DNA of 64,000 nt from Oegoconia quadripuncta (taxonomy: Eukaryota; Arthropoda; Insecta; Lepidoptera; Autostichidae): contig OX438759.1 in assembly GCA_949316235.1 (NCBI GenBank), positions 11,197,618 to 11,261,617 of the forward strand. Reading direction: 5' to 3'. The notes beneath the pieces were generated by a model. That model was not told the origin of the DNA, searched no databases, and worked only from the letters and a program-made list of their open reading frames with translations. Within the stretch, counting starts at the first letter, position 1. The number at the start of each line of letters is the position of its first letter. Positions 30,361 through 42,800 of the stretch are shown in pieces. The translations under genes and the position numbers were made by a program.

Positions 30361-31370
30361 AATACGATCTCCCTTGGAACTGTTAATAAATATTTTTAAG
30401 CAATCTCGTATCACAAATCCAAATCCCATAGTCTCAAATAAGCTTTGATTTGTGGTCCAACTAATTTGGCGGCTTTATATTCCTTGGGTAAATCACTGTC
30501 AGTCTGCATCAAAGACCAATGCAAGGAAGACCTTGCATTTTTGTCCAGTGAATATTGAATACGGAATACTATAATTACTCCAGAATATTTTCTACAACCA
30601 AATCGTGTGTCACGTTTTCGTCTAGATTAAATTAACGTATTGTATTCAACATAACGTACCTGCAGATTGTGCTATTTTTTCTTGCGTAAAGCAGTGGCGT
30701 ATATTGACACGCGGAGATCATGACGAGAGAAGTGCGATTGCGCTTCTGTATGTATAGGATAGACAGCGGTGTGTCTTTGGATATTTGGGTGAATTTAAAA
30801 ATACGGAGGAAATCCTTTCGACGAATAGCTATTACCCATAAGTGCTGGCGATATCAAAGGAAGCGCAGCACATTTTTTAATGACAAACTTTGTGTACGTT
30901 GAATTAATATAGAAAATACATTGACTTCTATTAGTTATCGACAGTATCAAGATATCCGTGAAACCCTTGCGCGATCTCTCACCCAAAGTTGCGCCCAGAA
31001 AGCTTCGCGCACTTTCTCTGCCGTGCGCTTTGTTTGGTGTTCGCTGGTTCTAACCCTTCACGAAAGAGTAATCTATGTCATATACTATTATGTATAGTTC
31101 TGTGTGCATTTATAGTGCGAGCTAGCAACATTGCAATGTTACACTTAAAATTAACTTAAAAATAGTAATTATATAGGAACTGTATTGATCTACTTCTAAG
31201 AGTGCTAACGAAATAATCGAATAATATACGTAAAAATGCGACGTTGCTAGTTCGCTCTGTAAATTCATCCTTAAATGCCATAAAACAGGATCGTGTGCAA
31301 TTGGGTAATAAGGGTGTCAATTTGTAAGTGCTTGTAATGAATGACTGTGTATTGATAGTGATCCAGTGTT

Positions 31371-31618
31371 AGTATTTGAAATTGCAATAAAATGTCTTAA
31401 AATTCATAACTTTTTAAAAAATCCAAACCAAGCTGTATACAATTTAAAGTACTTACACTGAATTATATTCCAAAATAGTTATTTTATATGTACTAGTATT
31501 TGAAATTGCAATAAAATGTCTTAAAATTCATAACTTTAAAAAAAATCCATACCAAGCGGTATGCAATTTAAAGTACTTACACTGAATTATATTCCAAAAT
31601 AGTTATTTTATTTGTACT
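31371..31618. repeat. Tandem duplication, 124-bp period
   Basis: Two near-identical direct copies (31371-31494 and 31495-31618). Each starts AGTATTTGAAATTGCAATAA and ends AAAATAGTTATTTTAT-TGTACT. Each copy carries an AATAAA, so each could provide a polyadenylation signal if SCYL1 transcripts reach this far. Confidence 0.92.
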
Positions 31619-32639
31619 ATTAACATTATAATATGATATGTTACGAGATATTGTGACAAAATACCAGACTGATGTGGTCTATACTTTGTAGTTATTTCAT
31701 AAATGCATTCAAAAATTATTTAACATCGATATTATCAGATTATGTTCAGTTATGATATATAGATTATAGTTATCTGAGGGCCGCGTCCACAAGAGAAATG
31801 TCGTTTGTTATGTTTTCATAAAATATCTGATATAAACTTTACTGTTACGTTACTGTGTTAAAGCTCCCAACGCACAAATCACAGTTCTTTTACCCGGGTG
31901 TATTCCTGTGAAACATTTCTCGCTGACACAATTCCCGCTTTTAAGACCAACCCAAACGATTTATAAGCGTAACCTTTAACTCAATTATATTTGTTCGTTC
32001 GAGGGTGAACGTTAGTGACCTTTACAATTGAACCTTCCCAAATACGCTTTAGATTTATTAGGGATGTATAGGTAATAGTATCAATTTACAAAATATGTAA
32101 TAGTTATTTTAGTTTTTGTCTTAACTCTGAATTAAAGTGATTGGATAAAATAAGTTGTACGGTCGGCTTCAGACATTGACCAGAAAGCCCGTAGAGGCCT
32201 AATGTTTGATTTACTGCACGGAATTAATTCTAACCAACTGAAGTATGAGGGAGGCGGCGTAACGCATTCCGATTATGTGTCTTTGACAGAGTCCAATAAT
32301 GTGACAGGACTAGCCAATAACGATTCGAATTTATTCGGGTATCTACTCTGTTATCCTAATATGATGACAGATACCCCTCGCCGATTATTAGGAATCTATG
32401 GTCTATGTGGTCAATGGGTACAGGCTATTCTCGATCTGTTAAAATTGTACAAAATTAATATTGAAAACTACAATTTGACAGATTTTATAACATTGTCGTA
32501 GTCGACTGTACAATACTATCGACCCATTTCAAAAAGTACTATGGTTGCGACCGTATCAAGATTGGAGCTGATTGTTCTGAGATTTTAGACTACTGGGCAA
32601 TTTAAGTTCAATGGGAAAGTACAGTGATGTCGATTCTGA

Positions 32640-32760
32640 CTAAAGCCAGTTTTAAATTAGTGCTACCTCTTTCTTCGTAGAACAATAACACGCGATAGTG
32701 CCAATCTAAATCTTGTTTTAGTTTAGTGAAGCCACGTCAAAATCGACCACATTGTCACCT
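32640..32760. mobile_element. Diverged foldback element, ACTGGTGTCGATTCGG family
   Basis: Shares with 50873-51018 the interior AATAACACGCGATAGTGCCA and the arm AATCTTGTTTTAGTTTAGTG, then CAAAATCGACCACATTGTC. Older than the copy at 50873. Confidence 0.55.
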
Positions 32761-33506
32761 CTAATAAGCATTTACCGCGACCCTATATTTTAATGATATC
32801 GTGATTACATTAGCTAGTTATAGAATTACTGCTTCAGGAAGTCCTAATTTTTAACACTTGTAATTCATTTAAGCCTAAGTGACGAACTAATTATCATTAC
32901 TTCGCAAAAAAATCGCTTGTAAAGTGCATACGTTTCAATGTTGTGAATCACTATGATGTGGATTTCCAAAGAATATGCGGCTAATTAAATATATTTAAAC
33001 GCTTGCCAGAATTGTGTATATTATACTGCCAACAAATTCTAAATGCTTATTGAAATTAATAGAAGTCCACCAAATTGCTTTCCCAAAGCATCACAAATAT
33101 ACACAAATTATTTTTTTTACATGTTGTAATGTTGTACGATTGTTTCCGATGTTTTGCGATGCCCATTATATAACTTGAAGTACTGTACAGTACTGATGGT
33201 GTAAATGGCTCAAATGTTTGTTTATTTATTTATTTAGATAGTTAATTTCAAACTTACCGATTCTTTTATGACTTAAAAAAACTCAAGATTGGTTCCTGTC
33301 GCCCGCTAAGCATCCATGCCCACATTGTTTCAGGTAGGTAGTCAATTTCATTAGTGGAATTATTAAATTTTATTTAAAGAAAAATAGTTCAAGGCGATTT
33401 CTGACCTAATTCTACCAATTAGAGCCGGGTGGCGGGGTTCAGTATTGTTTAAATATAAATGAATTTATTGGTGAGCGTTTAAGTAGTAGCCATAAAAGTT
33501 TAGGAG

Positions 33507-33788
33507 ATGTACATGCGACCGCACGACGACCGTAACACTTACACTATAAACTGGTCTCGCTACGTTCGCATTTTCGATGACGTCCCGCAGCCACCTTCAT
33601 GCCAAGCCACACGAGGTAGTGCGGCGCCGGTTCGTCGTTCATACAAGTAGTACATTGCCACCCGTAACAGTTTTACCGACGTTGGCGACCGACGTTCCAC
33701 GGCAATGAACTACGTATATCAACGAAGCAGCGGCGGGCGACTTGGCACTTACACTGGTAGTGGTACGGTCGTCGTGCGGTCGTACCAT
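33507..33788. mobile_element. MITE with ATGGTACGACCGCACGACGA termini
   Basis: Terminal inverted repeats at 33515-33534 and 33764-33783 (GCGACCGCACGACGACCGTA, one mismatch). The interior is GC-rich for this window and has no transposase. A short relative lies at 4783-4867. Confidence 0.8.
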
Positions 33789-35617
33789 TTGACTTCATTG
33801 TCCGGTAAAATTATTTAAATTGATATTATAAGGGGTTTGTGTGGTAAACGAAATCTTATTCTATCTGCTATTAAAATTTACACTTCTGTAAATAAAAGTT
33901 TTAAAGTATTTCTAATTTTATTTTTATCAACCTTGCCCTTTATCGAAATAACCAGAATTGAATCCGTGTGCCTACGTTGTTAAGCGTTTTTTATTAACAC
34001 ATGTCTCACCAGACAATAGAAAAGTTTTATTGTTATAACGTCGAGAGGAGCGATGTATCCCGGAGCGCGTTAAAACTTCACCAGTTTAGTTTGTGGATAA
34101 AGTAAATTTTAAACCACTTCTCCTTCAAAAACTTGAAATAAGGAGAACCAATGACAATCTGAGTGTATAGTATAATCATCTACTCACCGCGACACTTACT
34201 TTAGTAACTTATTAGTAATCTGTGGCGACACTTCTTAACGGCTAAAGGTAGACGTGCCACGTTTGGGTTTGATTGATCAAGGCACCACGTGTTTGGCGTT
34301 TCTGTTAGATCAAGATCAACGACTGTTTCTTGTACGAACCACAAAGTGGTGATAATTTTGAATGTAATGAAACAAATAAATAAGCTGGAACAATTTTATT
34401 AGAGCAGTATATGAATATTAGTAACAACTTTTTCAAATTCTACATACAAATTCATGATGCTAAGCTAAAATAAATTTTAAGTACAATGCGAAGCGTTAAT
34501 AAATGTAATAAACTTCAACTAAAACAAAACAATTTGTTAGTAATGTTACAAACAAATAACAAAACAAAAATCAGAGTTCGTAACTTCATACAAAAAGAAA
34601 GTTAGAGGTGCTATGTATGTTAAAGATGTATGCGTGGACAGGTGAAAGTCCAGATGGTACAACCTAATGAATGAGACTCATACTTTTACGTCTATTCTAC
34701 CATAGACATCTAAAGAATTAGGCTATTATTACAGATTGTAACAGGATGTGATCTGTATCTGCTATTGCAAACATCATTCTAATATTCTTTCTGACATTAC
34801 TTTTATTATAAATTACCTATAAAGCTCGTTTTCTTAATTCTTACTACTAAAGAACGTAAAATTATGTGCTAGAACATCCAAATTCAATTCATCACCCCAT
34901 CAAAAGCAAAATTCACACTCTTCGAATATGTGCAGGTACTCGTAAATAACTACCATACCAAAGCGAACCTTAGAATATTTGGGACTCAAAATAAGTCACA
35001 AGGTTCACCGAGTTTAACGTGCACTAGTAATCCGGTACGGCTTATAACTCATCTGATTAAGAAGAATCATTTTTAAAATTTCGGCAACCCAGCCGGGGAC
35101 TAAATATTAGTCAGACGAGCCGACTTTTAAGCTACAAATTCTTGGAAAATGCAGTTGTGTCCAGTGAAATCTACTTTTGATGGATAGAAAAATTGACCCT
35201 GCAACTGTAGCTACACAAACAACCAAGCAGTAATCACAAAAATACTCATTAAAATGCCCAGTAAGGTGAGCCACATGTTCTTTTATTGTGTTAAATCATT
35301 CATAGTCAACAAACTTATTACTAAACGTGTTCTAGGAGCAATTACAAAGATGTAATGCTATAGACCGCCGAAGCGATGCAGCAAGATCTTCTGACTTAAG
35401 CGAATTTTATTACGTAAGAGAAGAGATCTATATCCAGCAGACAGGGGATGTGGGCCGAGAATATGATGATGAAGCGAATTGGGTCACCCACAATAAAAGC
35501 ATAGGCGCGGCACTATTAAATCAAACTCTTTTAGTTGGTAATGGAATAGTGCGAATCAAAGACAGAATCTTTGGTACAAACACATTCAAAATGAGCGAAC
35601 TGCAACGCGCGTGTATG

Positions 35618-35765
35618 ACTTTTTGACAGGAATTCGGCGAGTGATGTCTCATTTTTCTTTATATTTCCTGCAATTTGTATATTTTGAGTAATTGGTGTGA
35701 AATAAAAGCAGAATATTGTGCAGCAAAAGTCAGTGATATTGTACAAGTGAAAAGATTTGTAAATA
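35618..35765 (+). repeat. Remnant of the stem-loop-tailed retroposon, 5' part
   Basis: Opposite orientation to the full copies. It shares ACTTTTTGACAGGAA, TCGGCGAGTGATG, ATTTTTCTTTATA, AGCAGAATATTGTGCAGCAA and GTGATATTGTACAAGTGAAA with the element start at 7868. It lacks the 3' module. Confidence 0.6.
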
Positions 35766-36885
35766 GTATAAGACGACAAGGGCTCATGGCATAAGAGCCC
35801 ATTTGCAAAGCCATTTTTGATTTTTTGACTGAAAAGCTAACAAACGCCTGCACTTCCGTTGTAAGAGGGCCATAAATATTAAAAAGTGTACCTTTTACGC
35901 ACGCGCCTAGTAGTTAAACGATGGTATAAACATGTTGGCAACTAAATTTCAACAGACCGGCTGCAAGCGCCCAGGGCTAAATTATCTGCATCTCATTCTC
36001 ACGAATCAGACCGGACGGCATATACCTAGGCAGTCGGGCCAATACCCATATGCGCGGGTGCATGTAGATTTAACTTAACCCAAAGAGACTTGGTATTTCG
36101 TATTTTTACGAACGTAAACCATTATGATCTGATACTGCTTTTTTTTTTCACGAACATGAGCGAGTAATAAAAGCCCTAAGTTTGCAATCCTCAAAACCCC
36201 AGAGCAGGTCTGTCTTATTAATTTACAATGTTTGGTTCCCGATGCATCGCTTCGATATGGTGCTGTCGTTCTGAGCTGTTCCGTATCGTATTACCAAGGT
36301 GCTACGAGGCTATAGCATGATGAATGCTGTTTGTTAAGATCGATTTTATTAAGACTGAGTACAAAGACAAACAATTATGATACGAGTATTAACGATTTTG
36401 TCCATTGAATGCTTATCTGAACGTAATCTGAACTTCTATTATAAATGCTAAAGTTAATGTAGGTATGTACTTCCTTCACGTTCTCACAGAGCATTAGAAG
36501 GTCTTATTTAATTGCACAACAATAATTGAAGTGATTACATTCGGAAATTTAAAAATGCTTAAAGTTTGAATTGCTTGGGACTCTTTCCAGGCGCACATTT
36601 CTTGACTACAAATATGTTTATGTCCTTAGTCCCTTTTGCGGCATGCTTTTATAAACCCAAAGCATTATATCGGACAACTGAATAGCTCACCAATAACTGA
36701 TGCTGACAAATAAAACCTGTCTTAACAAAAATTCGTCTCAACAAACAGCGGGCGAATGACGTAAACCTATAATTCCGGTGCATAGCTATAATGAGTATAG
36801 GCTGTGTGCGACGATCGTGATCTGCTCGGCTGCCGGTGCTTACTTACAGTTTAGAGCGCAGGTCGGACGTTCCAGCGGCTAATTG

Positions 36886-39800
36886 TCAAGAGGGATCCTC
36901 GAACCTGCAATAAGGAAATAATTTATATTAATTCAACATCAAGGTAAGGTAAGTTCTACATTAAAAAATTTAAAAAACAAGGTATTAATGCTCAATCATG
37001 CTTATCACATATTATTCCAGTACAAAGACGAGTAGTAACATAGAGTCCATCAAGGAGTTCCAGTGGCAATCTTCTGGCTCCATCTTCATCATGTGTAATA
37101 GAAAGTGGTTATGGCAACAAAACAAACTAGCCCAAATTCGACTATCTTGCCATTTGCCATCAGGGAGTTCCAGTCCCTACATCTCGCCTCCATCATCAGA
37201 TCAGCGCGATGATAGCCTAATATTGCATTGTCACCGAACTTACAAAAATATTCCCAGCTCAATCAGTTACCAGCAAATGATTAAAAATGTTTTGCAAATT
37301 TTGAAACGGTCAACTTACGGACATTGCAAACCAAATAAAAGCTTGTAATAAAAGACAATCAACGTGAAGCACTGATAGCGCAGTCAAATTCACTATTCGT
37401 TTTCGATTAGGAACGTTAAGTAATGTCTGGCGCAGTCGATGCCTAGTATTTTCGTGCTTCGGAAGACACGTTAAATAGTCGGTCTCGCTTGTTTTCAATT
37501 AGACAGGTATCAAGCCTGGTAGCGTACAAGGGCAGCTTGAACACCCTGTCAGGTGACCAGTGGCCACAAATCGTATGTCGCTTTGTACTGTATTCCCAAA
37601 TGCCTGTTTTGCTTCATTCACTCTCGTTCATACATGCTCGTCGGTTTAGGATACGTTTGATTTGGTCTTTCTTTAAATCGTCTCTGATTTGATCATGGTA
37701 CGTTCGCCATGATCTTCCCCTACCAACACTACCATCCACATTAATTCTTTCGTTAGTCTTTTCTTTTTTCATTCATCCTCTCCACATGTCCAAACCATCT
37801 CAGCATGCCTTGTTCAATCTTTGTCACTGCATCTTCTTTCACACAGCATAACTCCCTAATTACACTATTCCTGATTGTATTTTTAAAGTGGGGTGACTTC
37901 ATACTCGTACTTCTAAATGATCTTATTTATAGACTTATTCATTATTTCCAAAAGTATCGGATCAAACGTTGTTTGCCTTCTTGAGTACTATACCATAATC
38001 TATATATTGCACGGAAAAAGCTTCGTTAAACCGAAGTACGAACCTTATGTTCATAGCATTAGAGTTCCCCGGCTCCAGCTTGTAGCCAAGGGTCTCGTAG
38101 AACTTGACCAGCTTGTCCTTGCAGTCAAGTGACATTTTGTAGCAGCCCACCTCCTGGGCTAGCAAGGATACAGTCACCACTATCCTGAAGGAGGAATACA
38201 ATTAAGAGGACTTAATGAGGACTATATCTATAAATTGAATGTCAAAATAAAAATATATCAGAAACTAGTTGCACCTCAGCGTGAAATTAGTTTATTGTCC
38301 CGCAGGAATTAATAATTTCAATATTAATAGTATTTTATGTATATTATTCGAAGACATAAATTTCTGGGCCATCCAAATCTTTTGAGTTGTTCCGAGGCGA
38401 TTGACTAATTAAACATCCAAACATTTTCACAAATTTTCAAATTAATACAATTAAGAGGGTTTAATCTCACACGACATTCCATTCCAAGTCCAAATTTTTC
38501 GAAATGACTGGCCCGATTCTATTGAACTTTTATATGTATAAGCAGGATCTAAAAAGTTAGTAGAAAACATTTCGAAATATCGAATTTAAAAGAATATATT
38601 GCATTTTTTACTATAGAAAACTTAAAAGTCGATCAAATTTAGTAGTTCGACTCTTTTTAAAATTATTCTCTACTAACTTTTAGATCTATGTACGTGCTTT
38701 AAGCTTATAAAGTTTGGACCTGGAACTTTGTATGGTATACTGTGCGGGATAAACCTTCTTAAGTAAAATAAGTGGAATTAAAACGAAAGATGTAAGAAAC
38801 AAGTAATCGGAACCCAATTTCATAGCGATTCGTATTTTATAAAAAGAGGAAAAATTCCTATTTTAAAGCTAGATTTGACATCTAGTTCTAAGATGAATTT
38901 TTTCCCCATTACATAGCCACCTATAAAAAATATCAATTCACTAAAATGCTGCAATTGTAATATCTCGCCGCGTTATTCGATAACTCGAATGTGTCCTGGG
39001 GTGATACATTCGAAGCACAATTGTTTTCGAGCTATCTCTTTTATACTCACGTAGGTATATAAGAAAATTTGCAGTTTTATAGGTACTAGCAACGTAACAT
39101 ACCTATACTTTGTAATACAATAGCATAGCATGCATTATTTACACATTTGAAACGCCATTGTTTGGATACTATAAGTGTAGCAGTGCCACAAAATGCGGAA
39201 TTTTAGAGTACAACGCATCTGTGACCCTTTTGGTGTTGCGGGTGTCCATGGGCGGCGGTGATTGCTTTCCATCAGGTGACCCGCATGCTCGTTTGCCGCC
39301 CTCTCATATAAAAAAAAAGGCGTGTCACCTCCAATGACCCAGATGGTGTAATGTAATATCGCAGCGGCTGTCATAAAGCTCCGGTTATTCCCGAAAAATA
39401 TTGAAAACAATATATTTATTTATGTCCTTTTTGGAGAACTAACAACAAGAATCAAGTAGGTTCCAATTTATCGACGCCAGAGCCGAACTGTCAGTTGAGT
39501 TTTAGCATTACCTGTTTCAAGTGATATAGTATGAAATTCCAATTTAAGCACTAGCGATTTTATAAGATATTAAACATACACTTACAATTTACCTAGCTGC
39601 TTCCCTCGGTACGTGTCGTTCACAACTACGTCTTCTAAGCGGCCACGCTGAAATTGAAATCATACAATTTTGAAATATTCGAATAATTAGGAATATAACA
39701 ACACTGTCCCAACATTGTATAGAGTAAACCTAATTTGGATGTTGGAAATAAGTCATACAAGTTTCACAACCCAACAGAAGTCCACTGAAGTACATGTACC

Positions 39801-42800
39801 ATGCAAAAATGTACGCCAATGGGCTGAACACGCGGCTTGGCAATCGCCCAACACTAGTCTATGTTGGGATCCCCAGGGTGTCTTTTATAACCTTTTTTTT
39901 TATACACAACGGGTTAGCACTTGACCCCAATTACCTACGCCTGAGGTTAAGTGAAGATGAGGCCGAAGGTGGAAGCGCACTGGCCCGGAAACCCAAGTAT
40001 TTGGGGAACTGCTGGCTATCTTCCGGAACTCAACAATGCTATTAACATTGGTGTTTGGCGGTTGGCGGCAGATTTAGGAATCTCCAATATTATCAAAACT
40101 GTGGAACTCTTCCTTGACATTTTCTGTATAGTGGCTCCCATCAATAGTTAACATCAAATTGGAACTCTCTTCCGGCGTTAGTCTTTTCTGAATCCTACAA
40201 CCACATTTTATTGAACCGAAATAAATTACATAACTTTTTGAAGCTTTGTTGCCTGTGGTAGATAAAAACTGTTACAGACAACAAGCAGGGTGAATAGGCA
40301 TCTACTAGGATCGCGTGCTTCATCTTTAACAACATAGTCACTTTCCATCAGGCGAAATTTTGGTCAAACATCCAATCTATATGAAGGAACCGATTGGCCT
40401 AGTGGGTAGCCCTCTAATTACCGAGTCATAGATGTTTATCAGAAAATCCAGATATGGTTTTTGCATTTGTGTGCGTTCATCGGTGCCAAAGGGGAAAAGC
40501 GGCAAGGGCGGAACAGGATGCGGTCAGCGCACATACGCCAAACTTGAAGCCTATAGATGGGTTGGACAGATGATTTTCCAAGGTGTTTATCCATTCTCTA
40601 GTATCCATAGTATGGATTTTCCCTACGTTGGGGGCAGAGTCCGTTTGTTCACACTTACCACAGAACAGTTGTGGATGAATTTCTGCTCAACAGTGAGCGT
40701 CGCGGCGCCGATAAGCTTCGATATTCGCGTGTCCTCAATCACAGTCACGAAGTACCCGCCGGATTGCTTCATCCTTGTAAAGCGATCTGAAATTTTAAGC
40801 TTGATTAATTGACGGATGAAAAAAAATTGCATGCAGCAGAGATGAGAATGTTAAGATGGACGAGTGGAGTGACGAGGATAGATAAAACCCGTGACAGAAA
40901 AATTGAAAGGAAACGGAAGAAGGCCATGTTATGAGGATGGATGAAACGCATATTACTAAGAGAGTGATGAATATGGATGTCGATGGTTAGAAAGGAAGAG
41001 GATGACCACGGAAAAGATGGATTTATTTGTGATGATCGGTGATATGAACGAAAAGGGCGTGATGAATGAGGAGGTAACTGCTGATAGAGGAGATGGATAG
41101 AAAAAGACGTACTGCGCCGACCCGAAATAAATTGAGACCAGGGCAAGAAGATGATAAATAACAAAATACTCCTGAAGCACATTTCCCGGTAATCAATAAA
41201 ATACTGAAGAATTGGTGGCCGGTATGGCATTTAAATTCTTAAGTGGACCGGGAAGCGTAGGACGTCCAGGTCGCGGGAAGTCGTTGAATGCAGGCCACTT
41301 TCCACCTATCGCTCTGGATATCTGTGGGGGAGGCATAGGTTCCACAGTGGACGCCCTGCAACTGATATGATGATGAATACTGCCTGACAAACCTATAAAA
41401 TCTGGCTTCTAGATTCCTAGACAACAAGTGAAGTTGAAGAAGTCGGAGAGCAGAAAACAGAGAAGTTGACAGTTGAGGGAGATTATCCAAATTGTTCCCA
41501 TCAGAACCCTTGATTTTGCGTGCTGCAATGCAAAGCATGCAATGCCATGGGCCAGCGGTAATTTGTGTTTGGACATTCGTAGCGTATATTTTTATTCACG
41601 ACACATTACCAGTCGGTTTACAGCAATACAAATTGTGCTATCATCTCATTATTATAAATACCTCAGAAAGAAAGTATGAATGATCCTGCGTTATTTTATG
41701 GACCACACGTTAGCGCTTGATTTCGATCTCATCTGATGTTAAGTGAAGATGAGGCCGAAAGTGGAAGTGCGGTATCCGGGTTACCGCCGCTACCCCCAGA
41801 GTATTTCGGGGACTGGTGGCTTATCTCAAACAGCAGGAACTCAATAATGCTATCAACGTTGTTGCTGGGCGGTAGAATAAAAATGGTGATAGTTAACCAC
41901 ACGGATATGTATAAACGTCCTGCCATCAACTAAACCGAGTACTAAACATGCAACTTAGTGGGAATCGAACCCACGACTTCCACTTTGTACACCTTATATT
42001 GTTTACACTGTGCTAGGGAGGCGGTTAAAATTAGTCATCGTAAATAGTCCGAGTGTAATTTATCACAGTAATGATATCATGCTGAATGTTCGAGTTACCA
42101 CTCACCACCACGATTTTCTAACATTTACCTTTAAATATGTGGCATGCTACATAAACCTCGAAACACAATCCTGTATGAATAATTATGACGCGGACTTTAC
42201 TAATACATATAATTCGAAATGAGTATTCCCCTTCTTTATCATCATTACAACTCACGGATGTAAGAATATCAAAGATCTGTAGATTAAGATAATAAACGGA
42301 AAGAGATACATGTTTACGTAACAAACAACTTTACCTCTATAAAATATTAGTGTTTACTAATATTATAAAAAGGTAGTATTGCTTGGTTTGTATGAGATAA
42401 TCTCTGGAACCACTGATCCAATCCTAAAAATACTTTAACTAATAGAAAGCTACATTATCCGCAAGTGATTTTACTATGATGAAAAATATCTATCCATTTT
42501 TATTTCGAGATCCTCGTGGACGGAGTCACGGAAGGAAAGCTAGTCATGATAATATTTATCAGCTATCCTATTATTAAATATAAGATTATCTGACAAGTTG
42601 ATTCAATTATTATTTATTGCCTTTTAAAACAAATAAATATAAACAAATAAAAACTACACTGTATTGCAAACAGCAACCAGGAAGGGACAAGGTCAGTGGA
42701 AAGGTCACCATCACATCACACATGAAGGTCGCCCAGATAAATACTAATATATATACAACATTCTTCATAAACTAGTTCTTAGGCTATGAGGTTTTGAAAT

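Larger units (their letters stand above)
28222..36885. other. Gene-poor convergent region between SCYL1 and GNPNAT1
   Basis: Contains the two 3' flanks and no gene that can be supported. A 99-codon plus frame at 32202-32501 resembles no known family. Recognisable content: foldback element parts (30262-30360, 32640-32760), a tandem duplication (31371-31618), a MITE (33507-33788) and a retroposon remnant (35618-35765). A minus-strand AATAAA at 36350-36345 could serve GNPNAT1. Confidence 0.55.

Noticed and set aside
32202..32501. 99-codon plus-strand frame in the gene-poor region
   Set aside because: Composition is unremarkable, and there are no recognised motif, splice context or neighbouring exons. 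Possible but not supported.
36998..37348. 116-codon plus-strand frame in GNPNAT1 intron 5
   Set aside because: Antisense to GNPNAT1 inside its intron. The text ATATTGCATTGTCACCGAAC looks like a lepidopteran interspersed repeat rather than a gene.
40432..40812. 126-codon plus-strand frame
   Set aside because: Overlaps GNPNAT1 exon 3 on the opposite strand and is a shadow of it.
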